From contig JACVTC010000003.1 of assembly GCA_016946835.1 (NCBI GenBank), positions 2,637,001 to 2,701,000 of the forward strand: a stretch of 64,000 bases of DNA. Direction: 5' to 3'. Positions within the stretch are counted from its first letter, which is position 1; each line of letters starts with the position of its first letter. Position numbers and translations under genes: made by a program. Below, in pieces: positions 47,914 through 61,029 of this stretch. Under the pieces are notes generated by a model. It had not been told where the DNA came from, ran no database searches, and was given only the letters and a program-made list of their open reading frames with translations. The stretch is from Neocallimastix lanati (nom. inval.). Lineage: Eukaryota; Neocallimastigomycota; Neocallimastigomycetes; Neocallimastigales; Neocallimastigaceae.

Positions 47914-48246
47914 TTATTGGTAACATTTAACGTTACACTACATTATATTATCAAATAAAAATATTTTACACTTAATAATATAGAATAATGTACATTGTAA
48001 TTAAACACATAACTGTGATAAATATCAAAATTAATTATATAATCTCTTTGATTTCAAGTCTTTCCAGTTTTTATTTTGGTAATCAATACTTGGAATTTAT
48101 ACACAAAAACATTATTCTATTCGTTTTTATTTAAATATTATATTACATAAGTTGTATATATTAAATTTGTTAATATCAAATATTTCAAAAACTTTTATAA
48201 TTTTAAAATTATTTAATAATATTATCATTTATTTGATTGTGGTTTT

Positions 48247-48427
48247 TGTTATATGTGCAATATATGAAAAATAAGCTTCAAATGTATTGAAACATATTGT
48301 AATATAATTAATGTATAAGTCACAATGTATTAATATAAAAACATTAATTTATAATAATTATTAAGTGCTAGTAACTCTTTATCATAAAATATTTTAAAAT
48401 TCTTAACATTTAACAGATTAAAAGTCT
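48247..48427 (+). repeat. Solo copia-type LTR (48247-48415) with adjoining primer-binding site (48416-48427)
   Basis: TGTTATATGTGC...CATTTAACA followed at once by GATTAAAAGTCT, the copia primer site with G to A at one position. That change makes it complementary to the tRNA-Lys(UUU) loop CTTTTAA. About 57 bp further, AGACTCTTAA on the plus strand starts what looks like an opposing primer site and LTR. Confidence 0.6.
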
Positions 48428-49190
48428 CATCTTACTATTAAAAAGATTCTTAGCAAAAGAGTTGTTTGTCTAACACTCCAATAGAGACTCTTAAATATAA
48501 TTTAATATTTTAACAAATAAAACTCTTCAGTGATAATCTATTTCCACCTCATGAATGGTATGGTAATTCTTAACGTTAAATAGGTAAACAATAATAGTAT
48601 TATTAAACTAGTGTGAAATGGGTATAAGTAATAACTAGTTAAATATAATCATAATATAAGGATTCACGATGAAAGGAATAATAAATTAATAAATATTACC
48701 ATGAGTTATGTATAAATAGATGACATTTAACCATCCATTAACTATACTTGTTGATTGCGAAGTCTTCAAGAAATTATAATTATTAAACTTCAGTCATTAA
48801 TCTTTTAGTTAGGTGAAAACTAAAATATATAATATCTTTTTAGAAATTTGGATTTTAGGGGGGATAAGCAATATATGTAATAAAGAACATAAAATTTTAA
48901 AGGAAAGTTAACTGATTCTTTGTATGACTAATTAAAAAATCAAATTTATTTTATAAATGAATAGCCTAATAGAGAAAATAACAAAAAATAGCTTACAGGA
49001 AGAAATTAACTAAAATATCTTTATAAATTATAAAACAATTTACATTATTTTCTAATAAATTTGAATGGTTAGAATAATATAATTAGTTATAAATGTAATT
49101 AATTTTAATATCTAAAGACTATGATTTATCAAGTACACCAATATATGATTAATAATTTATTTTAGTAGTTAAAGATACTAGGTTTTAGAG

Positions 49191-49551
49191 GGGAGAGTTG
49201 CATTTCCCCAAATTGCATTTCGCCGGGTTGCATTTCGCCAAGTGGCGTAGTATTAAAATGTTGCATTTCCCCAAGTTGCTTTTCGCCAGGTTGCATTTCG
49301 ACAAGTATTGATATAAATAAATGAATAAATAAATAAATATTAATTCAAAATATATTTTTTTTAAAATTGTTTTTATGCGATATTAATAATATTTAATTTT
49401 ATTTATTGATTTATTTATTTATTTAATAATTTTCAATCTGGCGAAATGCAACTTGGCGAATTGCAATTTGGCGAATTGCCACATTTTTTTAACACGCCAC
49501 ATGCTTTCAAAAAAATTGGCGAAATGCAATATGGCGAAATGCCCCACACCC
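49191..49551. mobile_element. MITE-like foldback element, copy 2
   Basis: 361 bp. The left end GGGAGAGTTGCATTTCCCC and the complement of the right end, GGGTGTGGGGCATTTCGCC, agree at most positions. The left arm has six iterated TTGCATTTCGCCA-type units and the right arm several TTGGCGAAATGCAA units. The AT-rich palindromic core is nearly identical to copy 1. Flanks GTTTTAGAG and GTTTAGAGG suggest an 8-9 bp target duplication with one change. Confidence 0.8.
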
Positions 49552-49572
49552 GTTTAGAGGGAATACTAGAAA

Positions 49573-49735
49573 ATGTAAAATATATGAAAAATAAAGTTTT
49601 GTACGCATTGACACACATTATAATATATTTAATATAGATTTGCCACAATGTATTAATATAAAATCATTTTATTTAGAAATTAAGTAATGGTAACTCTTTA
49701 TCACAAAATATATTAATTAAGTTAGCTTTAAATTC
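49573..49735 (+). repeat. Degenerate copia-type LTR
   Basis: Contains TATATGAAAAATAA, GCCACAATGTATTAATATA and GTAACTCTTTATCA in the same order as the LTR at 48247. Confidence 0.55.
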
Positions 49736-49849
49736 CTGACTCTTTTTAAGTTTTTTATACATATATTAAATTATTTTTAAAAGCAGAAATTTATGATATT
49801 GAATTAATTTTAAATTAGATTAAATTAATATAAGTATAATATCATGTGA

Positions 49850-49985
49850 TACATTAATAAAATAAATTAGCATATATCTAATTTAGCCACAATTCTAGTA
49901 TAAATAGAATTGATTTTGCTTTAATTGTAAATATTAGGTTAGTTATTAAAGTATTAAACATTTCTCATAAACATTTAACGTAAAA
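49850..49985 (+). repeat. LTR relic with TATA-like promoter
   Basis: GCCACAATTCTAGTATAAATAGAATT resembles the copia-1 LTR promoter GCCACATTTTAGTATAAATA (30892). Ends near CATTTAACG. Confidence 0.5.
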
Positions 49986-50206
49986 ACCCATTTTTACCTT
50001 CTATTAATTATTTATTAAATTATTTATTTATATATTTATATATTTATTTATTTTGATATTTAGTTAGTTATTTAGTTATTTAGTTATTTAGTTAGTTAAT
50101 ATTTAATTTATTGATTGATTATTTTGTTTAATTTAATAATTTTGTATATTTATTATTTCTATTCTTTTTGTTATATTGATAATTTTTTATTTGTTTTAAA
50201 TAAATT

Positions 50207-53200
50207 TTATTCTTCGTTATTTATTAGGGCATTCTTTTTCATATATTCAAAGAAAGCTTTATTTTTCTCTTCATTCTAAGAATTAATAAATTAATAAATT
50301 TAAGAATAAGTTTTTAAAAAAAATTTTTTTTATTATAATAATAATAAAGCTTTTATTAAAGTATTACCTCTTTAACTAGATTTTTATATTTTGTTGTAAT
50401 AGTCTCAGATTGTAATCTAAATTAAAAATATATAATATATTAATAGCATTATTAATAAAATAATAAAATAAAATAAAATAAATTTAAAATTAAATTATAA
50501 TAAAAACTTATTTTTATTATTATTATTAATCTATATTTCATTTAATAATGATAACTATTATTATGTTATTTTATTTAATTATATTAATACTTTATTTCAT
50601 AATTTTCTTTTAGTGCATCATCTCTTGATTTAATAGCTTCTTGTAGTTGGGTTTTTAATTTTTTAATTTTTTCTGTAAACATTTCTTGTTGCTTAATTTA
50701 ATTAATAAATATATAATATATTTTTTATTTATCATTATTATACTATAATATATAATATATTTACAGAAATTATAATTCATACATTATCTATTATTTTTTC
50801 TAAATGTTGAAATTTTTCTACTACATTTTCTTGTTCTTCACGCCTTGTCTTCTTTTCAACTAATTTTCTTTTTTTTTCTTGTTTAATTTGTTTCTTTATT
50901 AATATATTTATTAAATTTAGTATTTTTTTTATATTGTAATATAATATTAATATTTAATATAAAATAAATATGATATAAAAATCAGAGTAAATATTAATAT
51001 ATTACTTTAAGTTTTTCTATTAGAAGAGACTGTTTTGAAATATATTCTTCATATGTTTCTTTACTCAAATTATTTTCATTTCTCATATTATTTATCTTAA
51101 TTTCCCAATTTTCATTTTGCGTACTAATTTAATAAAATATTATATATTAATAATCAGTAATTACTATTCAGAATTATATATTTTAAATTTGAATTATTTA
51201 ATATTGTTCTTCTTCTTTTTAATTATTTAATTTATTTTTCTTTTTACCTAATTTCTTCTTCATTTTTCCTTAATTTTTGATTTTCTTCTTCTAATGAATT
51301 TTTTATTTCTGTTATTTCTTTTATCCTTTTTTCTAAATTACTTATTTTAATATCATTCTCTTGAATTTTTTCTTCAAAACTTTGTTTATCCTTTATTAAT
51401 TTACCATTTTCATTTTTAGTTATTAATAATTCGCTTTTTATCTTTGATATTTCCTATACATATTATTCAAATAAAAAACATGTATAAATAATTTATAATA
51501 ATTAATTGATATAACAATATTATGTATTATTGAATATTATTGTCAATTACAATATTATATTCACATGATATATTTTTATTATTATTTTCCATTTCTATTA
51601 TTTTTTTCTTTAATTTCGATATTGAATTTTCAAGCTATATATAGAAATAAAATGAATTTATATAATTGTTATAAGTAATACAATATATTTTATTTTCATG
51701 TTTTTTTATTAAATTATTAATTTTTTTCATTATATATAGTCATCTTATTATTCTACCTCATTTTTTTCATCCTGAATTTTTTCATGTTTTTCCATTTCAT
51801 CATGCTTCATCTTTTGTAATTTATCAATATTCTTTTTTTCAATGATGCTTTGATTTACCATTAACTCTTGTATTTTTTGTTGACTGTTTTTCAATTGACT
51901 AATAAAAAAAAAAAAAAATATTAATTAAAAATATGTATCAAAATTATGTATATAATTATAAATATAAGTTTTATATATTAATGAAATTGTGATATTTCTT
52001 ACTTGGCTTGTAATAATAATTTATCATTTAATTCCTTTTTTTCATTATCACATTGATTCTTTTGCTTAATTGTTGATAAACGAAGATTACTTATTTCAAT
52101 ACTTTTTTATATTTAATTCATTTATATTTACAATATATTAATATATTTTGTATATATTTTATATTATTAATTATAAAAAAAAATTTTTTTTTGTTTATTA
52201 ACATTACTTAAATTGATGAATTGTTTCCTCTAATTTTGTTTTTTTTAAAGAAATTTCTTTCTGAATTTCATTATTTTCCTTTGATAACTCCTCATTACGA
52301 TCTCTTAAACTTTTATTTTCCTGTTCTAATGCTTTTATCTTATATATAACAAATGATTAAATTAAATTAAATTAAATATAAAATAATAATAATTAAATTA
52401 ATATATTATCAAAATGCTAATATTTATTGACTTTATTAACTAATTATTAATATTATCTACTTTGTTTTTTAAAGACATTTTTTCAGATTCAATTGTCTTT
52501 GATTGAGTTAATATGTCAGTTATTTGTCTTTGCAGCACGCGTTCTCTTTGTTCATTCTCAATTTGTTGTGTTTCTGATATTTCTCTCATAGATTCTAATT
52601 CATTTGTCATATTATCTAATCTCAAAGAAAGGTCAGCATTCTCTCTTTTTAATGCACGAAGTGTTTCATTATCTGTTAACGAAGCTATATATTTATATAT
52701 AACACTTTATTAATAATAGATAACATTTTATTATTTAATAATATATATTATATATCATCATTAATATTAATAGCTATTACCTAAATTATTCTGCAAATAT
52801 ATAATTTTTGATTCTAATATATTTAATTGACCCTCAAAAGCTTGACGACTTTCAGATAAAATAGCTTCATGTTCTGATTGCTATATAAAAAAATTTTATA
52901 TAAATTTATTTTCATTACTAATATTAAAATACTAATAAATAATAAATAATATAGTATTACTTTTTTTTCATATAATATTTTTAAAAGTTCATAATCTCTT
53001 CTTAACTTAAAATATGATTCTTTAGATATTTCAGTCTATTTAAATAATTATAAAATATTTTTTAATAAACTGTTTTTCTATTTACATATAATCTTCATAT
53101 ATACAAATATTAAACTTTTTACTTTATTATTATTATTATTATAAGTAATTTGTGATTTATTAGAATTCCAATCTCTAATTAATAAATATAAATATTTAAT

Positions 53201-53869
53201 TAAAACAATATATTTAGTCTTCTTTGAAAATATATATTTATATATTAAATTATACTAAGAATAAAGTATTGTAATACTTACGAAGGTAATGGAAGCCCAG
53301 AATTTATATCAATATTACTATTTATTTTATTATCAATATCATTTTGTAACGATGTTATGTAATTCTGTAATATACTATCATTCTTTAATAATAATATAAA
53401 ATATAAAATCAATTTTAATAGTAAACCAATTTTAAATAATTTATATCATTATATATAATATTATTAATTACTGTTTTATTTTCCATATTTATTTTCATTT
53501 TTTGAACTTGATCTTGTAGATCATTATATGCTTCTTTTAACTTTACATGAATAAAATTGTTCATATTTATGATATTTATGTATATTTAAAATGTTATAGA
53601 AATTCTTCAATACATTATGTTTTTATGAATAATTTATAATAAAATATAAAATAAAAAAAAAGTTGATATTTTATAAAAAAAAATCCATTTATTACATCAT
53701 TCATATCTTCTTCAGTAGATTCATCTTGAATTTTATTATTAGAAGTATTATTAAGTATTTTTTCATCTTGTACATTTTTTAATTTTTCTTTATATTTTTC
53801 ATCATTTAATTCTTTCTTTTTCTTATTAATTTCATCATTTTCGCTTCTCTCCTCTTTAACTGAATTCAT
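50207..53869 (-). CDS. Long coiled-coil protein, 17 exons (distant CEP83 resemblance)
   Basis: Exons by phase (minus order): 53869-53696, 53540-53472, 53382-53282, 53174-53123, 53035-52961, 52880-52781, 52684-52461, 52338-52208, 52101-52003, 51898-51757, 51634-51551, 51453-51248, 51123-51006, 50893-50783, 50691-50591, 50416-50368, 50275-50207; 634 residues, every join in phase. After an acidic, disordered N-terminus (about 60 residues) almost the whole protein is heptad-like coiled coil. The block YFKLRRDYELLKILYEKK followed by EHEAILSESRQAFEGQLNIL, and a late RKLVEKKTRREEQENVVEKF block, recall centriolar distal-appendage CEP83. Coiled coils align easily by chance, so this is weak. Gut-fungus zoospores are flagellate, which would suit a basal-body role. 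The start is the only ATG that opens the frame. Confidence 0.75.
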
Positions 53870-54657
53870 TTTATTTTCTTATTTATACAAGTATTAGTTT
53901 ATTATTAAATTTATATTTAATAAAAAATTTATATATAAATATTTATTTAAATAATTTTAAAAAAAAAACAAAATAAATAAATAAATAAAAAAAAAAAATA
54001 GATTTAATTAAAACAAATTAAATTAAACTGTGGAATTTTAATTTATATTTAATTCCAAATTTCATGTTATACAAAATTTAAAAAATATATACTTATACAA
54101 ATATATCATATATTATTAAAGAAATAAAATTTTTAAATTTTTTTAAAAAAATTTTTTTTTTAATTTATTTAGTATATTTCTTAATTTAATAATTTTAAAT
54201 CGATAATGATATATTAAAATAATTATTTTATATATATTAGGATTAGGGTATACTCCATGATTCGTAAAATAATTATTACTAGTAACTATAATAATTATGA
54301 ATATAAATTATTTCATTTTTATATTAATTTATTATTATATAACATTTTTATTAATAAAATTTTTTACATTTATTAAAATTGTTATATTTTAATTGATGAT
54401 TTTGTTATTATTGTAATTATGTTATTTTGTTTTATTATATTCTATCTTTTTTAGTTAACTTCATTTTATATTCTTCTAAAACTTTTATTTTAAATTTATT
54501 CTTTTTTTCTATTTCTACTTATATATATATATATATATATATTATTATATTATTTATATATTTTATATTGTATTTTATTAATTATATTTTACTATGATAA
54601 AATGTTATAAATAAAATATATAATCATTCATATTATTTATTCTTTTTCTTATTTATC
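53870..54657. other. Intergenic region between two minus-strand genes
   Basis: AT-rich; upstream region of the coiled-coil gene and downstream region of YEA4. No feature recognised. Confidence 0.7.
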
Positions 54658-55479
54658 TTATTTATTCTTTTTCTCAGCCTCTTTTTCTTTCTTCTTTTTC
54701 ATATCAGATGCTTTAACATACCACACAACACCAATAAAAACAAATCTATTTAAAATCCATTATAATATAAATTAATTTAATAAATAATCTATAAATTATA
54801 TTTATATTAATATTATCTATATTAATGATTATTGTACATTGAACCAAACCAAGACCATGAAGAAAATGGATTATCGAAAAATATTACAGAAATTAAAAGA
54901 CTAATGAACTTTCTAATATTTAAAATTAAATTTAATGTAACAGAAGAGCATAATGATGATAATTTTTGTACGCCAGAAACACATATATATCTATTATTTA
55001 ATTGGATATTATTTATTATAAAATTAGAAATACGATTTAACACTATAATATTAAAATATATATATACGAATTTTGATTAAAGCACTTTTATATTTAAATT
55101 TGTTTATAACTAATATTAAATTATCCTTACTGTGTAATAATATTTGCTATTACTAAAAGCCAAACACCCTGTATTTTGATATTAGAAATAAATGATGGTA
55201 ATAATGGTATTGGAAGATAATATCCAATTCTATTCTTTGGACTTGTTTGAAATAAATGCCATTGTTCTTTAATTTGAGGTAAGAAAACTAAAAATATAGG
55301 AACAGATAAAAGGTGCTATTATTTTGATATAAGTATTAATTATTTTTCATATTAAATTTATCGAAATAAATTATTATTATTTATTTGTTGTTAAAAATTA
55401 TTAAATATATATATATATAATAATACATTATAAAATAAACCTAAAAATATGATTTTAAATATTTTTTCATTATAAAATA

Positions 55480-55522
<43 letters not shown>

Positions 55523-55901
55523 TATTAATACGCTTTTAAAAAATAAATGAAACTAATTATTTTAAATATAATATTAATATACATTCTTTCCAAGTGTTTG
55601 GATACTTTTTAAACATGTATTCTTGATAAATTCCCATTAAAGCTCCTGTAAAAGAAGATATTATTAAAATAATAATACCCTATAAATACAATTCATTTTT
55701 TTTTTTTTTTTTTTTAATATTTTCTGTTCTCAATTCCTATAATTTATAAAACAGACATATATTCTACTTACAATTATCCATTCATACAAATTAGTTTCTT
55801 GTGTTTGAGTTTTACCTTGCTTTCATCATTTATTTTATAATTATTAAAGGTAAGAAAAATAATTATATTTATTATAATATTTATGGAAAGATGTATAAAG
55901 A

Positions 55902-55958
<57 letters not shown>

Positions 55959-56007
55959 TAAATTATATCATTAGTATAAAATTCAAATCTAAGTAAATAA
56001 ATAAATT

Positions 56008-56081
<74 letters not shown>

Positions 56082-56319
56082 AAAAATAATAAAAATAAAA
56101 AGATAATAATAATTTGTAGATTATATAAATTATAAAATTAAATTTACATCTTTTGCTGAACTTAATGTCGTTATAATTAACCCAACAGTAACAGTGCAAA
56201 TTGCTAATATTTGTTGAACCGAATATCTTTAGATGTTTATTACATAAAATAAATAAAATAAAATAAATAAATAATTTTAATATTTATTATTATAGCTCTA
56301 ATAAATTTAAAAAAACAAA

Positions 56320-56356
<37 letters not shown>

Positions 56357-57069
56357 GATTCAAATTACCTCCTTTTTAAAATTAAAAAACTTAATAACAT
56401 ATTCATAATAATAGAACCAGAACGGAATCTTTTTAAAATTTTAATCAAAACAAATATTATTCTAATAAGCAGGAAATCATTACAAAAAAAAAATAAAAAA
56501 ATAAAAATAACATTACATAATATGAACAGGAATTGATATATGATATTCAAATACCAAATTATTAAGTACTGATGAAACGAAGAAAAGAACAACCATTAAA
56601 ATCCATTTATATAATGGTGCCTTTCTTGGTTTAAGTGATATTGGAAATCTTTTTTCTTTTAATGGATTATGAAATTGAATATTTCTTATTAAGCCCTCCG
56701 AAGCAATAAAAATAAATTGAATTAATGTAATTAAACGTCCTATTATTAATATATTGTTAATTTATCTTTTTTTATATATATATATATCTTATACATTCAT
56801 TTATTACTAAGAATTTAATAATTTATTGATATTATCTAATATTTTTATAATTATTTTAATCTTACCACATTTTTTTTGAACCCTAATATAAAAAAAAATA
56901 AATTATTTTTTAAATATAAATTAAATTCTTTATATAATAAAAAATATTATTACTAAATAAATTATTTAGTATAGATTTACTTCAGAATCGATTCTAATGT
57001 AATAACATTAATGCAACAACCTCCGAAGACTAAATATAATCCAATAATTAAATCGTTAAGTACAGCCAT
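54658..57069 (-). CDS. YEA4: UDP-N-acetylglucosamine transporter (SLC35B4/Yea4 family)
   Basis: Golgi/ER nucleotide-sugar transporter of the UAA family, expected to bring UDP-GlcNAc into the lumen in exchange for UMP, for glycan and chitin precursor use. Exons (minus order): 57069-56981, 56882-56866, 56739-56517, 56428-56369, 56226-56148, 55819-55772, 55679-55583, 55440-55427, 55315-55131, 54990-54838, 54745-54658; 350 residues, near the family's usual length. Landmarks: LITLIQFIFIASEGLIRN, SVLNNLVFEYHISIPVHI, FRSGSIIMNMLLSFLILKRR, SFTGALMGIYQEYM, CLFYNHLLSVP, LSSLCSSVTLNLILNIRKFI, and a Lys-rich tail KKKKEKEAEKKNK resembling a C-terminal ER-retrieval signal. About ten hydrophobic segments are visible. 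Two exons are only 17 and 14 nt, both needed for phase and for conserved residues. Confidence 0.93.
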
Positions 57070-57542
57070 TTTTAGAAATATCGTTACAAATTTATTATAT
57101 CATATATAGCTTTACACAATTTATTCGATTATTGCTATTGTTTTATTTTATTTCTTTTTAATCTTAAATAAAAACTATTTTAAATTTACTACTTTAATTT
57201 TATTTATTAAATCAAAACTATTAATAGCTATTATTTAATATTTTTCTCTTATATATGTTATATATATAATATACTTTTTTTTTATAAAAAAAAAAGAGTA
57301 TTATTACAATTATTCCTTTTATTCTAAACAAAAAATAAATATCAAATTTTTAATTAATATCATTAACCTTATTTATAATATATATATGAATTTCTAATCT
57401 AATTATTATAAAAAATTTGTAATATAAATAAAATGTATATATATTATTTTATTAATAATAAATAACATATTAAATAACTAAAAGAAAATAAATATTTTAT
57501 TTATAATAAATAATAGTTATTAATAAGCATCTATAATAGTAA

Positions 57543-57578
<36 letters not shown>

Positions 57579-60500
57579 GTAAAACTGATAAACAATAAAT
57601 GTATTTATTCAAAGAAAATAAAAAAATAATTTTAATATTAAATTTATAAGTAATTAAATATATTATATATATTAGTTTATTAATTAAATTGTTTATGAAT
57701 TTAATATAAAAAAAAGTAAAATATTAAAAATATTACCATATAAATAATCTTTCTTTTTATAATAATAATTTAAAATGCTGAATATCTTCATTAAATTATC
57801 TTAATATCTAATATTTTATAAAGCTAATTATACAATAGGCTTTTAATTATATTTATTATATTTTTTATTATTATTTATCCATCATTTATTTATTTATCAT
57901 TTATTTATTATTTATTTATTTAGTTATTTATTATTTATTATTTATTTATTTATTTATTTATTAAATAATTTCTAATAATTTTATATTAATATTAATTGTT
58001 GATAATATAAGCATATATGTTTTTATTATTTTTATTATTTACATAATATTAATACTATTAAGTAAACTTTAATTAATAATATCTTAGGAACCACTAGGAT
58101 GATTTTTAGATATGCTAATCAAAGTATATACATTTTAGTAATATTATTATACATGAAATATACTGTTATCTTTATTATTATTTATTAATTAAACTTTCTT
58201 TGCTAAGTAATTAATAATTATTACTTTAATTATAATTAAACTGAAATTAAATGAAATTAAAAGGAAATTTTGTTAACTTTTGTAAATTATTTTATATTAT
58301 ATTAATGATACATTCTTATTTAAATATAATTAAAATATGTATATTTCAATGAAATTAATTAAGTCTTTTGATAAATATATTCAGTTTATAGATTTTTTTT
58401 TTTTTTTTTGGAATTTTTTTTATTTTTATTGCATGTGAAATAAGTTGAAATCACTTTTTAAAAAAAATACAAGAAAAATAATTTCTTTTATTTAATGTTT
58501 TGAGGTGATACTCGAGTTGGTTAGAACAATACTGGAGTAAAAGGCTCAATTCATTATAGAACTCCAAATAATTAATTAAGACTTTTTAGTACTGTATATT
58601 TTTCATTAAAATTAATATTTATTATTAAGGCTTTTATATTTTGGTTGAATAATTTTCTAGGCAAAAGTCATTATAACTATTTTAAGCATAGCAAATTAGA
58701 AAACAAATTAAATACATAATGTGTTTTCCAAATAGGTTTTATGATTCTTTGTCAAAGATAACAATCATTTGTCCATAGAGTAGCTGATACTAAATTAGTA
58801 TATAAAAAACTTTATTATATACAAAAGTTACCTGCTTACAAAGAAAGAGGAAGCCAATAAGAAGTAATAAGTATAGCAATATATATCGATTGAGATAATA
58901 ACATTATTATATAATTTTCATATATCTAATCTATAATAAATACTAATAATTAATATGTAATATCATGTGATAGCATTATTTAATGTATTTGATAAATATA
59001 ATATGAAAATCCATTAAACAGATTTATAGAGATAGAAAAACTTTAAATAAGAATTAATACTAATTAAACTTTTAGAATAAATTGAATTATTAAAATATTT
59101 TTCATTTACATGATTATTTCTTAATAAAATACAAAGGTGCTTAGAAAATTATTGAATATTAATATATATATATAATGATAATAACATTATTTCTAATAAT
59201 ATATGTAAATTTATTTATATTTACTTTTATTATTTAATGATTAATTATTAATTATGATTAATTATTAATTATATTATTATTATTATTATTATTATTATTA
59301 TGTTAATTTACGTTTATATTCACAATAAAATTTAGTTTAATTATATATTAAAATTTATATTAATAATTGAATTTCAATAATTCTATCATTTTTTCCTTCA
59401 TTTTATGCACTAAAAGTTATTTAATTTGTTCATTTAATTTAATTTAAAAGAATTTTTAATATTTTTAATTCATTATTTTTTTAAATTTAATAAATTTTAT
59501 GATTTATTATAATTACAATTACCAATTCTAAATTATATTTATTGAGTTTTATTAATACATATATAATCTCTTTTTCCTGATATTATTATATAATTACTAT
59601 TATTCCTTGGTTATTCCTTATTATATCATACATAATATTTATTTTCCAATCATTACTTATTATATATAACAAATAATAAATTATAACACTCTATAAGCAC
59701 TATCAAACTTTATACTTTTTAAATATAATTTATAATTTATATTAATTTTTTATGCCACGATGTATCAATTTGTACAATTGTTTTTTATTACTTAAAAAAT
59801 GATATTTATTATAATTATTCTTATTAATGAATTATTATTATCTTAAATCATTTAACGAATGTCTTTTAAATAAATTAAATTACAAATAATTTTTTTTTAT
59901 ATTATATGTTAATTTAATTTTCAATTTTAAAAAATTGTTAATTAGAAAAACTTTATTATATAATTTCTTGATCGAATATTTATTTAATTTAATATTATAT
60001 TCAGATATTATGTTTAATTTTAAATAGTTTAATAGCTTAATTCTTCAATTCGAAAATTATTTCACATTAAACTTTAATTAATAATATTTGATTTTAGGTT
60101 ATAATTTCAATTTAACCACTAAAAAAGTTTTTGAATATTAAATTTATATATATATTTTTTTTTCTAAATATTCGATGGAAATATTTTTTAATTTTTTTTT
60201 TTTTTATAAATATTATTAATAATTTGTAAGTTTTATATATATTTATATATAAATTTTTAATATTATAAATATATTTGTATTTTATATAACTTAATTTACT
60301 TTTAAATATAATAAAGGTATATGAAGTATAAGCATATAAATAATATTAAAAATAAAATATTTGAAAATATATAAATATATATATATTATTGAAAAAAATT
60401 AGAATATAAAAAATTTCATAAATTATTATAACAAAATTTAAAATAAAAATAGGTTGTATTGTTATTAGTAAAATATATATAAGAATTATCAAAATTATAA

Positions 60501-61029
60501 AAAATTTTAATACTAGAATAATTTCTATTATATAAACGGAATATATAATTAATTTGTTTTTATATACATTTTATTTTTAATAATTATTATAAATTAACAG
60601 AAAAATAATATTAACAAAAAAAATTTCCTCCTTAATAAGGTATATATATATATATAATTAAGTATTATTATCAGTATTATTTTAATTATATTTAGTTATT
60701 CAAATATTAACATATTATACATAAATGAAACTTTAAATAATTGATACGTTAATATATATTTTCATAAAAAAAATTTAGGAGAAAAAAATATAACTATCTT
60801 TTGAAATAATATACCTTTTACTTTTATTTTTTTATTTTTTTTATTTTTTATTTTTTATTTTTTATTTTTTATTTTTTATTTTTTATTTTTTATTTTTTCA
60901 CAATAAATTCTTTTTTTTCTTTATTATTATATCTTTATAATTTTTTTATATTTACTCAATTATCAGAAAAAGAAAAATATCATTTGCAATAATTATAAAT
61001 ATTAATAAGTAAATAAAAATAACTATACA
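57070..61029. other. AT-rich intergenic DNA
   Basis: No supportable gene. Poly(A) run at about 57547-57575, TTATTTA blocks at 57860-57965, and an ATTTTTT pentamer-like tract at 60830-60900. Around 58500-58870 the composition is less extreme and includes a tRNA-like box pair (see rejected items). Confidence 0.65.

Larger units (their letters stand above)
47914..50206. other. LTR relic cluster
   Basis: No gene. Solo or partial copia-type LTRs recur, recognisable by GCCACAATGTATTAATATA or GCCACAATTCTAGTATAAATA (TATA-like) and by AACTCTTTATCA. Separately listed are the LTR with primer site at 48247-48427, the MITE at 49191-49551 and the relics at 49573-49735 and 49850-49985. The last 200 bp are TTATTTA-type low complexity. 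Confidence 0.6.

Noticed and set aside
49433-49648. Short Cys/Gly-rich open frames on both strands
   Set aside because: Produced by the iterated MITE arm motif and its complement.
58505-58570. tRNA-like sequence (ACTCGAGTTGGTTAGAAC with GGCTCAATTCA downstream)
   Set aside because: It resembles A and B boxes at plausible spacing, but the D arm and acceptor stem do not pair, so at best it is a decayed tRNA or SINE head.
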